Notes: a model not told the origin generated them from the sequence alone. DNA of 55,922 nucleotides from Sphingopyxis sp. (GCA_017745175.1 JAGHZY010000031.1:1-55922), one strand, 5' to 3'; counted from the first letter of the stretch, positions 34,196-42,861 are shown. Made by a program: numbers and translations.

Positions 34196-34953
34196 CGCAG
34201 AAGCTGGCGCTTGTCACGGGCGGGCTCCACCGTGTCGGCGCCGCGATTTCGGCGCGGCTGGCGCGCGAAGGCTATGCGCTCGCGATCCACAAGCGCAGCC
34301 CGGGCGAGGCCGATCCGGTGCTGGCGGAAGCGCTTGCGGAGACGGGGATGGTCAGCCACCGCTTTGCCGCCGACCTCGCCGATCCGGCAGCGGTCGATGC
34401 GCTGATCCCGGCGGTGATCCGAAAATTCGGCCGCGCGCCGGACCTGCTCGTCAACAACGCCGCCTTGTTCGCCGAGGGCGAATGGGCCGACCTGTCGGCC
34501 GCGGCGCTTGCGGAAATGATGCAGGTCAACGTGTCTGCGCCGGTGATGCTCGCAAAAGCGCTGGTCGCGGGGAGCGCGGGCGGGCGGCCCACGGTCGTCA
34601 ATATCCTCGACCAGCGCGTCCTTCATCCGGTGCCCGACCAGATCGCGTACAGCCTGTCAAAATCGGCGCTGTGGCAGGCGACCGCGACGCTGGCGGTGGC
34701 GTTCGGCGGCCGGGCGCGCGTCAATGCGGTGGCGCCCGGACTGACGATGGCGACCGACGATTATTCGGCGGCGCAGGTCGAGCGGCTCGCGAAGCGGATG
34801 CCCCTCGGCGCGCTGCCGACGCCGGCTGAGATCGCCGATGCGGTGGTGTATCTGGCGCGCGCCGAAGCGGTGACGGGGCAGACGATCTTCGTCGACGGCG
34901 GCGCGCATCTGGCACCGATGGCGCGTGATTTCGTGGCGCTGGAGCGGGATTGA
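34192..34953 (+). CDS. short-chain dehydrogenase, pteridine reductase (FolM/PTR1)-like
   Basis: 253-residue Rossmann-fold NADPH reductase. The cofactor loop is TGGLHRVG (9-16), with the Arg seen in PTR1 and FolM (TGxxxRxG). The active site is D140-Y153-K157: Asp replaces the usual Ser, and its 13-residue spacing to Tyr equals that of PTR1 (D181-Y194). This supports reduction of a pteridine such as dihydrofolate or dihydromonapterin. The start overlaps the folB stop as GTGA, which strengthens the pteridine reading. A generic SDR is the alternative. Confidence 0.85.
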   Translation: MTQKLALVTGGLHRVGAAISARLAREGYALAIHKRSPGEADPVLAEALAETGMVSHRFAADLADPAAVDALIPAVIRKFGRAPDLLVNNAALFAEGEWADLSAAALAEMMQVNVSAPVMLAKALVAGSAGGRPTVVNILDQRVLHPVPDQIAYSLSKSALWQATATLAVAFGGRARVNAVAPGLTMATDDYSAAQVERLAKRMPLGALPTPAEIADAVVYLARAEAVTGQTIFVDGGAHLAPMARDFVALERD

Positions 34954-34960
34954 TTTCCTG

Positions 34961-35044
34961 TGTCCCCGCGAAGGCGGGGACCCAAGGCCATAACAAGCGA
35001 GCGCTGTCTCAAGGCGCTCTGGCCCCCGCCTTCGCGGGGGCACA
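34961..35044. repeat. REPIN-like paired palindrome, CCCCCGCGAAGGCGGGGG family (copy 7)
   Basis: TGTCCCCGCGAAGGCGGGG at left and CCCCCGCCTTCGCGGGGGCA at right, inverted, with about 45 bases between cores, the longest linker seen. It lies between two convergent genes and may also end transcription from both sides. Confidence 0.78.
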
Positions 35045-35059
35045 TCTATTTCTGGCGCC

Positions 35060-36493
35060 TCAGTAAATATGCACCGCCTTGGTCACCAGATACCCATCGA
35101 GCCCCTCGGGCCCGCTTTCGCTGCCGAAGCCCGATTCCTTGATCCCGCCGAACGGTGTGTCGAGCGCCGAGATCACGAAGCTGTTCACCCCGACCATGCC
35201 GCTTTCGATCGTGTCGACGATGCGGTTGATGCGGCGGCCGTTCTCGGTGAAGGCAAAGGCGGCGAGACCATAGGGCAGCCGATTCGCCTGTTCGAGCGCT
35301 TCGTCCTCGGTTCCGAACGGGCGGATCAGCGCCATCGGGCCGAAGGGTTCGTGATTCATTGCGTCAGCCTCGATCGGCACGTCGGCGATCGCGGTCGGCT
35401 GGAAGAAATAGCCGTTACCGGTCGCTTCGCCCCCTGCGATGACGCGCGCACCCTTCGCCTTCGCGTCGGCGACCAGTGCTTCCAACGCCGGCACGCGGCG
35501 CGCGTTGGCGAGCGGGCCCATCTGCGTGTCGGTGTCGAGACCGCTGCCGATCTTCACCTTTTGGGTGCGCTCGGCAAAGCCCCTTACGAAGGCGTCGTAG
35601 ATGCCCTGCTGGACATAGAAGCGCGTCGGCGAGATGCAGACCTGCCCCGCGTTGCGGAACTTCTGCCACACGACCTTGTCGAGCGTCGCCTCAAGGTCGC
35701 AATCGTCGAAGACGAGCACCGGCGCATGGCCGCCGAGTTCCATCGTGATCCGCTTCACGCCGTCGGCGGCGAGCTTCATCAGATGCTTGCCGACCGCGGT
35801 CGAGCCCGTGAAGCTGACCTTGCGGATCACCGGGCTTGCGAGCAGGTGACGGCTGATCATGTCAGGGTCGCCATAGACGAGCTGGACGGCGTCGCCGGGA
35901 ATGCCCGCATCGACGATGCAGCGCATGATCGCGCTGGTGCAGCCCGGCGTTTCCTCGGGCGCTTTCGCGATCACGACGCAGCCCGCGGCGAGCGCAGGGG
36001 CGATCTTCTTGACCATCAGGTTGACCGGGAAATTCCATGGGGAGAAACCTGCGACGGGGCCGACCGGATGTTTGGTGACCATCGCGCGCTGGCCGAGCGG
36101 ACGCTGGAGCACGCGGCCTTCGATGCGCTTGCCCTGCTCGGCGAAATAGTCGAACAGCCCCGCCGCCGACAGCACTTCGCCGCGCGCTTCGCTGATCGGC
36201 TTGCCCTGTTCGAGCGTCAGCAGCGTCGCGATATGCTCGACGCGCTCGCGGATGATGCCCGCGGCCTTGTGCATAAGCGCAGCGCGCTCGTCGGGGGTCT
36301 TGGCACGCCACACCGGCCAGCCACGTTCGGCGGCGGCGAGCGCCTCGTCGAGGTCGGCGGCGGTCGCCACGGGCAGTTCGGCGATCGTGCCCGCGGTCGC
36401 GGGATTATACACCGGCCGTTCGTCGCGCCCCTCGCCGCTCCGCCAGGCGCCATTGATGAAGAGCTGGAGGTCGGCGTCGTAGGTCGCGGTCAT
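35060..36493 (-). CDS. gabD: NAD(P)-dependent succinate-semialdehyde dehydrogenase type aldehyde dehydrogenase
   Basis: 477-residue aldehyde dehydrogenase. N154 lies in FSPWNFP (150-156), the general base is E252 in MELGGHAP, and the nucleophile is C286 in NAGQVCISPTRF. FTGSTAVGK (228-236) is the nucleotide-binding turn. The sequence resembles the GabD/Sad group that oxidises succinate semialdehyde to succinate. No GABA transaminase is nearby, so the substrate remains inferred. It follows the 2OG oxygenase gene by 49 bases on the same strand. Confidence 0.85.
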   Translation of the reverse strand: MTATYDADLQLFINGAWRSGEGRDERPVYNPATAGTIAELPVATAADLDEALAAAERGWPVWRAKTPDERAALMHKAAGIIRERVEHIATLLTLEQGKPISEARGEVLSAAGLFDYFAEQGKRIEGRVLQRPLGQRAMVTKHPVGPVAGFSPWNFPVNLMVKKIAPALAAGCVVIAKAPEETPGCTSAIMRCIVDAGIPGDAVQLVYGDPDMISRHLLASPVIRKVSFTGSTAVGKHLMKLAADGVKRITMELGGHAPVLVFDDCDLEATLDKVVWQKFRNAGQVCISPTRFYVQQGIYDAFVRGFAERTQKVKIGSGLDTDTQMGPLANARRVPALEALVADAKAKGARVIAGGEATGNGYFFQPTAIADVPIEADAMNHEPFGPMALIRPFGTEDEALEQANRLPYGLAAFAFTENGRRINRIVDTIESGMVGVNSFVISALDTPFGGIKESGFGSESGPEGLDGYLVTKAVHIY

Positions 36494-36542
36494 ATAAGAT
36501 CCTTGCTCAAGGAAATGGGGGATAGCGGCGATATAGGGTGGC

Positions 36543-37142
36543 TCAGCGATAGTTAAAGCTGATGCTGATCCGTTCGCCCTTGCCCGAATGCGGCATCACT
36601 TCGTGGCGCAGCCAGCTTTCCCACAGGAAGACGCGGCCGCCCGCCGGTTCGGCATAGACGAAGGGCAGCAGTGACTCGGGCGCGTCGTCGGTGCGGCCGG
36701 GCGCCGCCATCAGCATTGGCAACCGCGGATCTTCGAGCTTGAGCGCGCCCGATCCCGGCGGAACCGCGACGTAGAAGGTGCCCGACACGATGCTGTGCGG
36801 ATGGATATGCCCGCTGTGGGTGCCGCCGGGTTTCAGGATATTGACCCACAGGCTGTCGAGCTTGAGCGGCTTGGCAAGGTCGAAGTGGCACGCCTTGGCG
36901 AAGGCTTTCACCTCCTTGTCGAGCAGCTTCTTGAGGTCGTAAAAGGCCGGGTCGCGCTCGGGCAGATCTCCGAGGCTCGCGTAGCTCGTATAGCCCTTGT
37001 AGCCATGCTCGCGGCTCCACGCCTTGCCCGCGCCGTCCTCGTCGGCGAACAGGCGGCAGCTTTCCTCCAGCTCGTCGAGCAGATCGGGCGTGCCGATATC
37101 GGCCTCGTAGAAATTGGTGGCGAAGAGCATGCGAACAGGCAT
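36543..37142 (-). CDS. putative 2-oxoglutarate/Fe(II) oxygenase (TIGR02466 type)
   Basis: 199-residue protein matching the TIGR02466 group of small 2OG-Fe(II) oxygenase-like proteins. The histidine-rich centre GTHSGHIHPHS (107-117), followed by GTFYVAVPPG, and the C-terminal LRHEVMPHSGKGERISISFN supply candidate Fe ligands (H112 or H114, and H185) and the 2-oxoglutarate arginine R191. The start is the ATG at 37142; another ATG at 37130 is possible. Substrate unknown. Divergent from the lactonase gene across 45 bases. Confidence 0.82.
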   Translation of the reverse strand: MPVRMLFATNFYEADIGTPDLLDELEESCRLFADEDGAGKAWSREHGYKGYTSYASLGDLPERDPAFYDLKKLLDKEVKAFAKACHFDLAKPLKLDSLWVNILKPGGTHSGHIHPHSIVSGTFYVAVPPGSGALKLEDPRLPMLMAAPGRTDDAPESLLPFVYAEPAGGRVFLWESWLRHEVMPHSGKGERISISFNYR

Positions 37143-37187
37143 GATGGCCGCAAAGCACAGCGAAGAGACGAGAGCAAGGGAGAGGAT

Positions 37188-38108
37188 ATGACCGAGTTTG
37201 AACTGATCGCCGACGGATTGCGCTTTCCCGAAGCCCCCGTTGTGATGGACGACGGCAGCGTCATCGTCGTCGAGATCGAGGCAAAACGCATCACACGCTG
37301 CTGGCCCGGCGGCCGGAAGGAAGTCATCGCGACCCCCGGCGGCGGCCCCAACGGGCTGGCGATCGGGCCCGACGGCAAGCTCTATTGCTGCAACAACGGC
37401 GGGTTCAACTATGTCGAATCGAACGGCTATCTCGCCCCGCACGGCATCGCCGACGATTATTCGGGCGGGCGGATCGAGCGCATCGATATCGACACCGGCG
37501 AAGTCGAAATCCTCTACAAGAGCGGCGACCATGGCGTCGTGCTGCGTGGCCCGAACGACATCATGTTCGACGCGCATGGCGGCTTCTGGTTCACCGATCA
37601 TGGCAAGGTCGATTATGCCGCGCGCTGCCACGACATCGTCGGCATCTTCTATGCCAAGGCCGACGGCAGCTTTATCGAGGAAGTGATTTTCCCGAGCTAT
37701 AATCCGAACGGCATCGGCATCTCGCCCGACGGGACCAAGCTCTACGCCGCCGAAACCTACACCTGTCGCCTGACCCAGTTCAACATCGTCGCGCCCGGCA
37801 AGGTCGACGATGCCGCGGGACCGGGCGGCCCGGGTATCCCGCTCTATCGCCCTGCGGGCTATAAATTCTTCGACAGCCTCGCGATGGAGGCGAACGGCAA
37901 TATCTGCGTCGCGACGATCGGCGAGTGCGGGATTTCGGTCGTCGGCCCCGATGGCGCGCTCGTCGAATTTGTCGCGACCGACGATATTTTCACGACCAAC
38001 ATCGCCTTCGGCGGATCCGACCGGCAGGATGCCTATATCACCCTGTCGGGCACCGGCCGCCTCGTGAAGACGCGCTGGGCCAGGCCCGGGCTGCAACTGC
38101 AGTACTGA
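37188..38108 (+). CDS. SMP-30/gluconolactonase family protein
   Basis: 306-residue six-bladed beta-propeller of the SMP-30/LRE family, which opens sugar lactones with a divalent metal. Expected metal ligands are E15 (FPEAP), N123 (GPNDIMFD), N174 (NPNGIGIS) and D229 (DSLAMEANG). AGGGAGAGGA precedes the ATG. No signal peptide. It could hydrolyse gluconolactone or a related lactone, and it may be relevant because no pgl gene lies with zwf-edd-eda; that link is speculative. Confidence 0.88.
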   Translation: MTEFELIADGLRFPEAPVVMDDGSVIVVEIEAKRITRCWPGGRKEVIATPGGGPNGLAIGPDGKLYCCNNGGFNYVESNGYLAPHGIADDYSGGRIERIDIDTGEVEILYKSGDHGVVLRGPNDIMFDAHGGFWFTDHGKVDYAARCHDIVGIFYAKADGSFIEEVIFPSYNPNGIGISPDGTKLYAAETYTCRLTQFNIVAPGKVDDAAGPGGPGIPLYRPAGYKFFDSLAMEANGNICVATIGECGISVVGPDGALVEFVATDDIFTTNIAFGGSDRQDAYITLSGTGRLVKTRWARPGLQLQY

Positions 38109-38133
38109 CCCCGCGCCCGTTGGGGAGGCGAGG

Positions 38134-38598
38134 ATGAGAATGGTTCTGGTGGCGGCGCTGCTGATGGCGGCGCCCGCGGGTGCGCAAGTCCTTGACGCCG
38201 AACAGGCCGATGCGATCGTGAAGGGCTGTGCCGCCCATGCGCGCGCCAAGGGACAGGGTCACGCGATCGCGGTCGTCGACCTCGGCGGCCATCCGGTCGC
38301 CATGTGGCGGATGGACGGCAACGCATTCGGCATGATGGACTTCTCGCTCGAAAAGGCCCGCGCGGTCGCCGCGTGGGGTTTCGCCACGAGCGGAATGGAA
38401 GAGGCCGCGAAGGGCACGCCGGGATTCGCCGATGCGCCGCATGTGGTGACCGTACCTGGCGGCGTGCCGGTTTTCAGCGCCGACGGTCGCACCCGGCTCG
38501 GCGGGGTCGGCGCGTCGGGCGAAGCGCCGGCCGACGATGCCGCTTGCGCCGCCGCGGGGATCGCGGCAGCAGGGCTGAAATCGGAGCGCGCCCACTGA
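38134..38598 (+). CDS. secreted GlcG/HbpS-like heme-binding family protein
   Basis: 154 residues with a signal peptide at 1-18 (AAPAGA cleavage region) and a GlcG/HbpS (DUF336) domain: AIAVVDLGGHPVAMWRMDG, then VPVFSADGRTRLGGVGASG. Members bind heme or corrinoid-like ligands or act as accessory proteins. GGGGAGGCGAGG lies before the ATG. It follows the lactonase gene by 25 bases and is likely co-transcribed. Confidence 0.85.
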   Translation: MRMVLVAALLMAAPAGAQVLDAEQADAIVKGCAAHARAKGQGHAIAVVDLGGHPVAMWRMDGNAFGMMDFSLEKARAVAAWGFATSGMEEAAKGTPGFADAPHVVTVPGGVPVFSADGRTRLGGVGASGEAPADDAACAAAGIAAAGLKSERAH

Positions 38599-38635
38599 CG
38601 ATCATGGCGCCTCCCCGCAGCAGGGAGCGCCGCAA

Positions 38636-39325
38636 ATGCACGAGGAAACCCACGCCGTCACGCGCATCGGCTGGCTGCGCGCCGCGATCCTCGGCGCCAA
38701 TGACGGGATCGTCTCGACCGCCAGCCTGATCGCGGGCGTCGCGGCGGCGGGCGTGTCGCAATCGTCGATCCTCGTCACCGGCACGGCGGGACTCGTCGCG
38801 GGCGCGATGTCGATGGCGGCCGGTGAATATGTATCGGTGAGTTCGCAGGGCGACGCCGAACGGTCCGATGTCGAGTTGGAGAAACGCCACCTCGCGGCCG
38901 ATCCCGAGTTCGAACTCGAGGAACTGACCCAAATCTATCAGGAACGCGGGCTCGACCGCGCGCTAGCGGAAAAGGTCGCGGTGCAGCTGACCGCACATGA
39001 CGCGCTCGATACCCATCTGCGCGACGAGCTGGGGATGACCGAAACGATGGCGGCGCGGCCGGTGCAGGCGGCTGCGGCTTCGGCCGCAAGCTTCGCGATC
39101 GGCGCGGCGCTGCCGCTGGCGACGGTGCTGCTCGATCGCGGCGACTCGTTGCCCTTCACCGTGTCGGCGGCGTCGCTGGTCTTTCTTGCTATCCTCGGCG
39201 CGCTCGGCGCTTGGGCGGGCAATGCGCCGATGCTGCGGCCGGTGGTGCGGGTCACCTTCTGGGGCGCCTTTGCGATGGCGGCGACGATCGCGATCGGGTC
39301 GCTGCTCGGGACGACTGTGGGCTAA
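38636..39325 (+). CDS. VIT1/CCC1 family transporter
   Basis: 229-residue membrane protein of the VIT family of iron/manganese transporters. AAILGANDGIVSTASLIAGV (16-35) and AGAMSMAAGEYVSVSSQ (56-72) form the conserved first two helices. A cytosolic charged stretch (73-135) is followed by three helices. Length is typical. Probably exports Fe(II) or Mn(II) from the cytosol. AGGGAG lies 7 bases before the ATG. Ends in a convergent gap holding a paired palindrome. Confidence 0.92.
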   Translation: MHEETHAVTRIGWLRAAILGANDGIVSTASLIAGVAAAGVSQSSILVTGTAGLVAGAMSMAAGEYVSVSSQGDAERSDVELEKRHLAADPEFELEELTQIYQERGLDRALAEKVAVQLTAHDALDTHLRDELGMTETMAARPVQAAAASAASFAIGAALPLATVLLDRGDSLPFTVSAASLVFLAILGALGAWAGNAPMLRPVVRVTFWGAFAMAATIAIGSLLGTTVG

Positions 39326-39332
39326 TTCCATC

Positions 39333-39410
39333 CGTCATCCCGGCGAAGGCCGGGATCTCGACCTTGCCTCTTGACGCACCGGCGAGATCCCGGCCTTCGC
39401 CGGGATGACG
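39333..39410. repeat. REPIN-like paired palindrome, CCCGGCGAAGGCCGGG family (copy 8)
   Basis: Two 28-base arms (39333-39360 and 39383-39410) are perfect reverse complements around a 22-base linker, the cleanest copy in the window. Each arm contains CCCGGCGAAGGCCGGG. It lies between the convergent VIT and DUF488 genes. Confidence 0.85.
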
Positions 39411-39411
39411 A

Positions 39412-39801
39412 TTAAAGAGAGCGCCGTTCCAGCCATTCGCGGAGCGCGATGGCATTGTTCCGTTCCTCGCTTTTCGCGGCGTAGAGCAACGTTACCGGTC
39501 CCGTCTGCGCCGCCGCGTCGAGCGTGAACAGCGCGGCCTTCACCTCCTCGCCCGCTGCATCGAGTTCGGCGAAATAGTCGAAGCGGAATTCATCCCATGC
39601 GTCGTCCGATTCGGCGGTCTCGCCATGATAACGCTTGCGAAGCCCGTCGCTCGGCGACAGCGGCTTCAGCCACGCCGCCAGCGCCGCCTTCTCCTTCGAC
39701 ACCCCGCGCGGCCACAGCCGGTCGACGAGGAAGCGCGTGCCGTCGCCGGGATCAGCCGGTTCGTGAATGCGTTTGACCGCGATTGTCAGGGGCGGTGCCA
39801 T
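39412..39801 (-). CDS. DUF488 family protein, YeaO-like
   Basis: 129-residue protein of the short DUF488/YeaO group: VKRIHEPADPGDGTRFLVDRLWPRGVSKE is the conserved N-terminal block (positions 9-37), and VTLLYAAKSEERNNAIALRE the C-terminal block. Function unknown. The start is the ATG at 39801; much longer in-frame sequence upstream is antisense to the DUF2855 gene and not coding. Divergent from that gene. Confidence 0.85.
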   Translation of the reverse strand: MAPPLTIAVKRIHEPADPGDGTRFLVDRLWPRGVSKEKAALAAWLKPLSPSDGLRKRYHGETAESDDAWDEFRFDYFAELDAAGEEVKAALFTLDAAAQTGPVTLLYAAKSEERNNAIALREWLERRSL

Positions 39802-39858
39802 CTGTATGACTATCGGCCATCCCGCACCCGCGGGCAAGTCCGTCGGAGGGGTCCGTAC

Positions 39859-40962
39859 ATGAGCAGAGCTGGCTGGGCGATCGACATCGATCGCGACGAT
39901 ATCACGCAAGCAAATTTGGTCGAAGAGGCTGGCGCACCGCTCGGGCCGGGGCAGGCGCGCATGCATCTCGACAGCTATGCGATGACCGCGAACAACATCA
40001 CCTATGCGGTGTTCGGCAAGCCCGCAGGGCTGTTCGGCAACGACCAGGGCTATTGGGATTTCTTCGCCGAGCGCGATACGCCGGGTCGCCTGCCCGTCTG
40101 GGGCTTCGCGACGGTTACCGAAAGCAATGCCGAGGGCATCGCGGCCGGCGACCGATTCTATGGTTATTATCCGATGGCGAGCGATGCGGTGCTGACCGTC
40201 GGCAAGGCAGGTCCGGGCGGCTTCACCGATGTGACGCCGCGGCGCACCACCCTGCCACCCATCTACAACAATTATCAGCGGGTCGAGGCGCTGCCCGACT
40301 ATCGCGCCGCCGACCATGATTATTGGCCGGTGTTCCGTCCGCTGTTTCTCACCGGTTGGCTGATCGCCGATCAGTTCGAGGACGAAGGCGATTATGGCGT
40401 CCAGCAGATCCTGATCGCGAGCGCGTCGAGCAAGACCGCGATCGGCCTTGGCTTCGCGCTCAAACAGCGCGCGGTGCGACCCGAAACGATCGGCCTGACA
40501 AGCGCCGCCAATGTCGATGCGCTCGCCGCGCAGGGCATTTACGACCGCGTCATCAGTTACGACCAGATCATGACGCTGAATACCGCAACACCCGCCGCGC
40601 TGGTCGACATGGCGGGCAATGGCGCGGTGACGCGCGCGGTGCACAGCCATTTTGGCGCCCAGCTCAAAGCCTCGATCATCGTCGGCAAGTCGCACTGGGA
40701 TGCGCAAGCCGATGTCGAGGGGTTGCCCGGGCCCGAACGGCAGGGTTTCTTCGCGCCCGGCCGCAGCCAGAAGCGGATCGCCGACTGGGGCGGCGCGGCG
40801 TTCGGGCAGAGGATCGCCGAAGCCTGGCTCGGCTTCATGGACGTTGCGCCGCGGCTGGCTTCGGTCGATAAACGCAGCGGCGGCGACGCGGCGCTCGCCG
40901 CCTATCGGGAGATGCTCTCGGGACAGGCCGACCCCAAACAGGGGATCGTCGTCATCCCATAA
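39859..40962 (+). CDS. DUF2855 family protein, MDR-like fold
   Basis: 367 residues resembling the DUF2855 family, which has the outline of a zinc-free alcohol dehydrogenase: an N-terminal substrate domain with NNITYAVFGK and a central Rossmann-like part with ILIASASSKTAIGLGFAL. Function unknown; reduction or isomerisation with NAD(P) would be a guess. GGAGGGG precedes the ATG at 39859. Confidence 0.82.
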   Translation: MSRAGWAIDIDRDDITQANLVEEAGAPLGPGQARMHLDSYAMTANNITYAVFGKPAGLFGNDQGYWDFFAERDTPGRLPVWGFATVTESNAEGIAAGDRFYGYYPMASDAVLTVGKAGPGGFTDVTPRRTTLPPIYNNYQRVEALPDYRAADHDYWPVFRPLFLTGWLIADQFEDEGDYGVQQILIASASSKTAIGLGFALKQRAVRPETIGLTSAANVDALAAQGIYDRVISYDQIMTLNTATPAALVDMAGNGAVTRAVHSHFGAQLKASIIVGKSHWDAQADVEGLPGPERQGFFAPGRSQKRIADWGGAAFGQRIAEAWLGFMDVAPRLASVDKRSGGDAALAAYREMLSGQADPKQGIVVIP

Positions 40963-41011
40963 GGGTCGCATGAGCAGTGCCTTGCCCCGCCGCCGGACGG
41001 AAGGATCAACC

Positions 41012-41419
41012 ATGCTTCGTACTCTCGTCTTCGCCACCTCGCTCGCGTTCCTGCTTCCGGCCGTAGCGGCGCTTGCCCAAACGCCCAAGGCCGCACCCGC
41101 ACACAAGCCCGACCTCGCCGATCGCGTCGCGGGCACCTACAAGGGCGACATTATCTCCGACGCCCGCGGCTCGTCGAAAAACGGCGTGACTGTCACGGTC
41201 ACGCGCGTCGGGCCCGACAAGGTCGAGATCAGATCGAGCTCCGCGCGCATCCCGACCGTCACCATCCCGCTCGAAAAGGCGATGGATGCGATCCTCGCGG
41301 CGAGCGGGCCGTCGGTGTTCCTGCTCGACACGGTGCGCTCGCCCGACCGGCTCGACCTGACGATCGACGACGCAAGCTGGTCGGGCAATCGCGTCGCAGC
41401 GGCACCCGCGAAGAAATAG
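41012..41419 (+). CDS. small secreted protein of unknown function
   Basis: 135 residues with a clear signal peptide (1-22, ending AALAQ). The mature part has VAGTYKGDIISDARGSSKNG and ends in AAPAKK. It looks like a small beta-rich periplasmic protein with a repeated T-V-T strand pattern (GVTVTVTRVG, PTVTIPL). I do not recognise a named family. It precedes the GST gene by 9 bases and may share its transcript. Confidence 0.72.
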   Translation: MLRTLVFATSLAFLLPAVAALAQTPKAAPAHKPDLADRVAGTYKGDIISDARGSSKNGVTVTVTRVGPDKVEIRSSSARIPTVTIPLEKAMDAILAASGPSVFLLDTVRSPDRLDLTIDDASWSGNRVAAAPAKK

Positions 41420-41428
41420 AGGAAAACC

Positions 41429-42169
41429 ATGCTGATCGTCGGAAGCCCGGTTTCACCCTATGTGCGCAAGATCCTCGCGATCCTGCATTTGAAGAACATC
41501 GATTACGAGCTCGATCCGATCACACCCTTTTATGGCAATGACGAATTTTCAGAGCTGAGCCCACTCCGCCGTATCCCGGTGCTGATCGACGGCGATCTGG
41601 TCGTCAACGATTCGACCGTGATCGCCGAATATCTCGACGAGGCATATCCCGAGGTTCCCGTGCTGCCGAAGGGCGCGCGCCAAAGGGCGCAGGCGCGGTG
41701 GATCGAGGAATATGCCGACAGCCGCCTCGGCGATCTCTGCATCTGGGGGCTTTTCTTTCCGAAGATCGTCGCGCCATTCGTCTTCAGGCGCACCCCCGAC
41801 GAGGAAGCGATTGCCAAGGTCACCGACACCGAATTGCCGATCGCGCTCGACTGGCTCGAAGCGCGCGCCCCGGCCAAGGGCTTCCTTTTCGGTGACATGG
41901 TGAGCGTCGCCGATCTCGCGACCGCCTGCCCGTTGCGCAACGCCGCGATCGCGGGCTGGACGCCCGGTCCGGCGCGCTGGCCGAAGGTCGCGGCATGGCT
42001 CGCGCGGATCGCCGCACAACCCTGCTACGCGCGCACGATCGACTTCGAGCCCGCGATCCTCGCGACGCGCCCCGAGGGCCGCCGCGCCGCGCTCGAAGCG
42101 GTCGGCGTGAAGGTCGCCGAAACCAGCTTCGGCACCGACGATCCGCGCGCGAGCATCATGCTGCGCTGA
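41429..42169 (+). CDS. glutathione S-transferase family protein
   Basis: 246 residues. The N-terminal thioredoxin fold (1-77) has SPVSPYVRK (6-14), with Ser at the catalytic position, RRIPVLIDG with the cis-Pro, and NDSTVIAEYLDE. The C-terminal helical domain follows (FLFGDMVSVADLATAC). It carries a longer C-terminal end than most GSTs. Substrate unknown. Confidence 0.88.
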   Translation: MLIVGSPVSPYVRKILAILHLKNIDYELDPITPFYGNDEFSELSPLRRIPVLIDGDLVVNDSTVIAEYLDEAYPEVPVLPKGARQRAQARWIEEYADSRLGDLCIWGLFFPKIVAPFVFRRTPDEEAIAKVTDTELPIALDWLEARAPAKGFLFGDMVSVADLATACPLRNAAIAGWTPGPARWPKVAAWLARIAAQPCYARTIDFEPAILATRPEGRRAALEAVGVKVAETSFGTDDPRASIMLR

Positions 42170-42174
42170 AGCCG

Positions 42175-42192
42175 TTTGACGTTTACGTCAAA
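42175..42192. promoter_or_regulatory. perfect palindrome TTTGACGTTTACGTCAAA upstream of the HAD gene
   Basis: An 8-2-8 perfect inverted repeat starts 6 bases after the GST stop and ends 19 bases before the HAD ATG. It resembles the ACGT-centred operators of MerR-family regulators of branched-chain and fatty acid breakdown (LiuR type). The downstream protein is ACAD10-like, which suits this. No such regulator lies in the window, so the assignment is inference. Confidence 0.5.
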
Positions 42193-42210
42193 GTCAGGTC
42201 TAGCCGCACC

Positions 42211-42861
42211 ATGTCTCGCTACACCCACGTCATCTTCGACTTCGGCGGCGTCATCACCGCCTCCCCGTTCGAAGCGTTCAACCGGCTGGAAGAGGAACGC
42301 GGGCTGCCGCGCGACCTCGTCCGCCGCGTCAATGCGACCGATCCCGACACCAACGCCTGGGCGCGATTCGAGCGCGCGGAAATCGACGCCGCCGCATTCG
42401 GCAGGCTTTTCGCCGCCGAGGCACGCGCGCTGGGACACGAACTCGAAGGCGAGGCGGTGCTCGCGGTGCTGGCGGGGGTGGTGCGTCCCGACATGGTCGC
42501 GGCGCTCGACACGCTGAAGACCAGGGGCTTCACGATCGGCTGCATCACCAATAACGTTCCCAGCGGCAAGGGCGCCGGCATGGCACGCAGCGAAGAACTC
42601 GCCACCGAGGTTGCGAGCATCTTGGCGCGTTTCGATCATGTCATCGAATCGAGCAAGGTGGGCGTGCGCAAGCCCGACCCGCGGATTTATGAAATGATGT
42701 GCGACGCGCTCTGTGTCGAGCCTGCGAACTGCATCTATCTCGACGACCTTGGCATCAACTGCAAACCGGCTGCACAGCTCGGGATGCACGCGATCAAGGT
42801 ATCGAGCGGCGAACAGGCGCTCGCCGATCTGTCGGCAGCGCTGGAGATGCCCCTACGCTGA
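42211..42861 (+). CDS. HAD-like hydrolase, ACAD10/epoxide-hydrolase N-domain type
   Basis: 216-residue HAD superfamily protein. The nucleophile motif is FDFGGV: D10 is present, but the usual second Asp is G12, as in ACAD10 and the N-domain of soluble epoxide hydrolase. CITNNV gives motif II, SSKVGVRKPDPRIY the lysine motif and YLDDLGINCKPA the acidic motif. The altered motif I leaves phosphatase activity uncertain. It is preceded by the ACGT palindrome and its 3' end overlaps the convergent lysR by 9 bases. Confidence 0.86.
   Translation: MSRYTHVIFDFGGVITASPFEAFNRLEEERGLPRDLVRRVNATDPDTNAWARFERAEIDAAAFGRLFAAEARALGHELEGEAVLAVLAGVVRPDMVAALDTLKTRGFTIGCITNNVPSGKGAGMARSEELATEVASILARFDHVIESSKVGVRKPDPRIYEMMCDALCVEPANCIYLDDLGINCKPAAQLGMHAIKVSSGEQALADLSAALEMPLR

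Noticed and set aside
34192..34953. FabG-type 3-oxoacyl reductase
   Set aside because: The active-site Ser is replaced by Asp with pteridine-reductase spacing, and the gene is coupled to folB.
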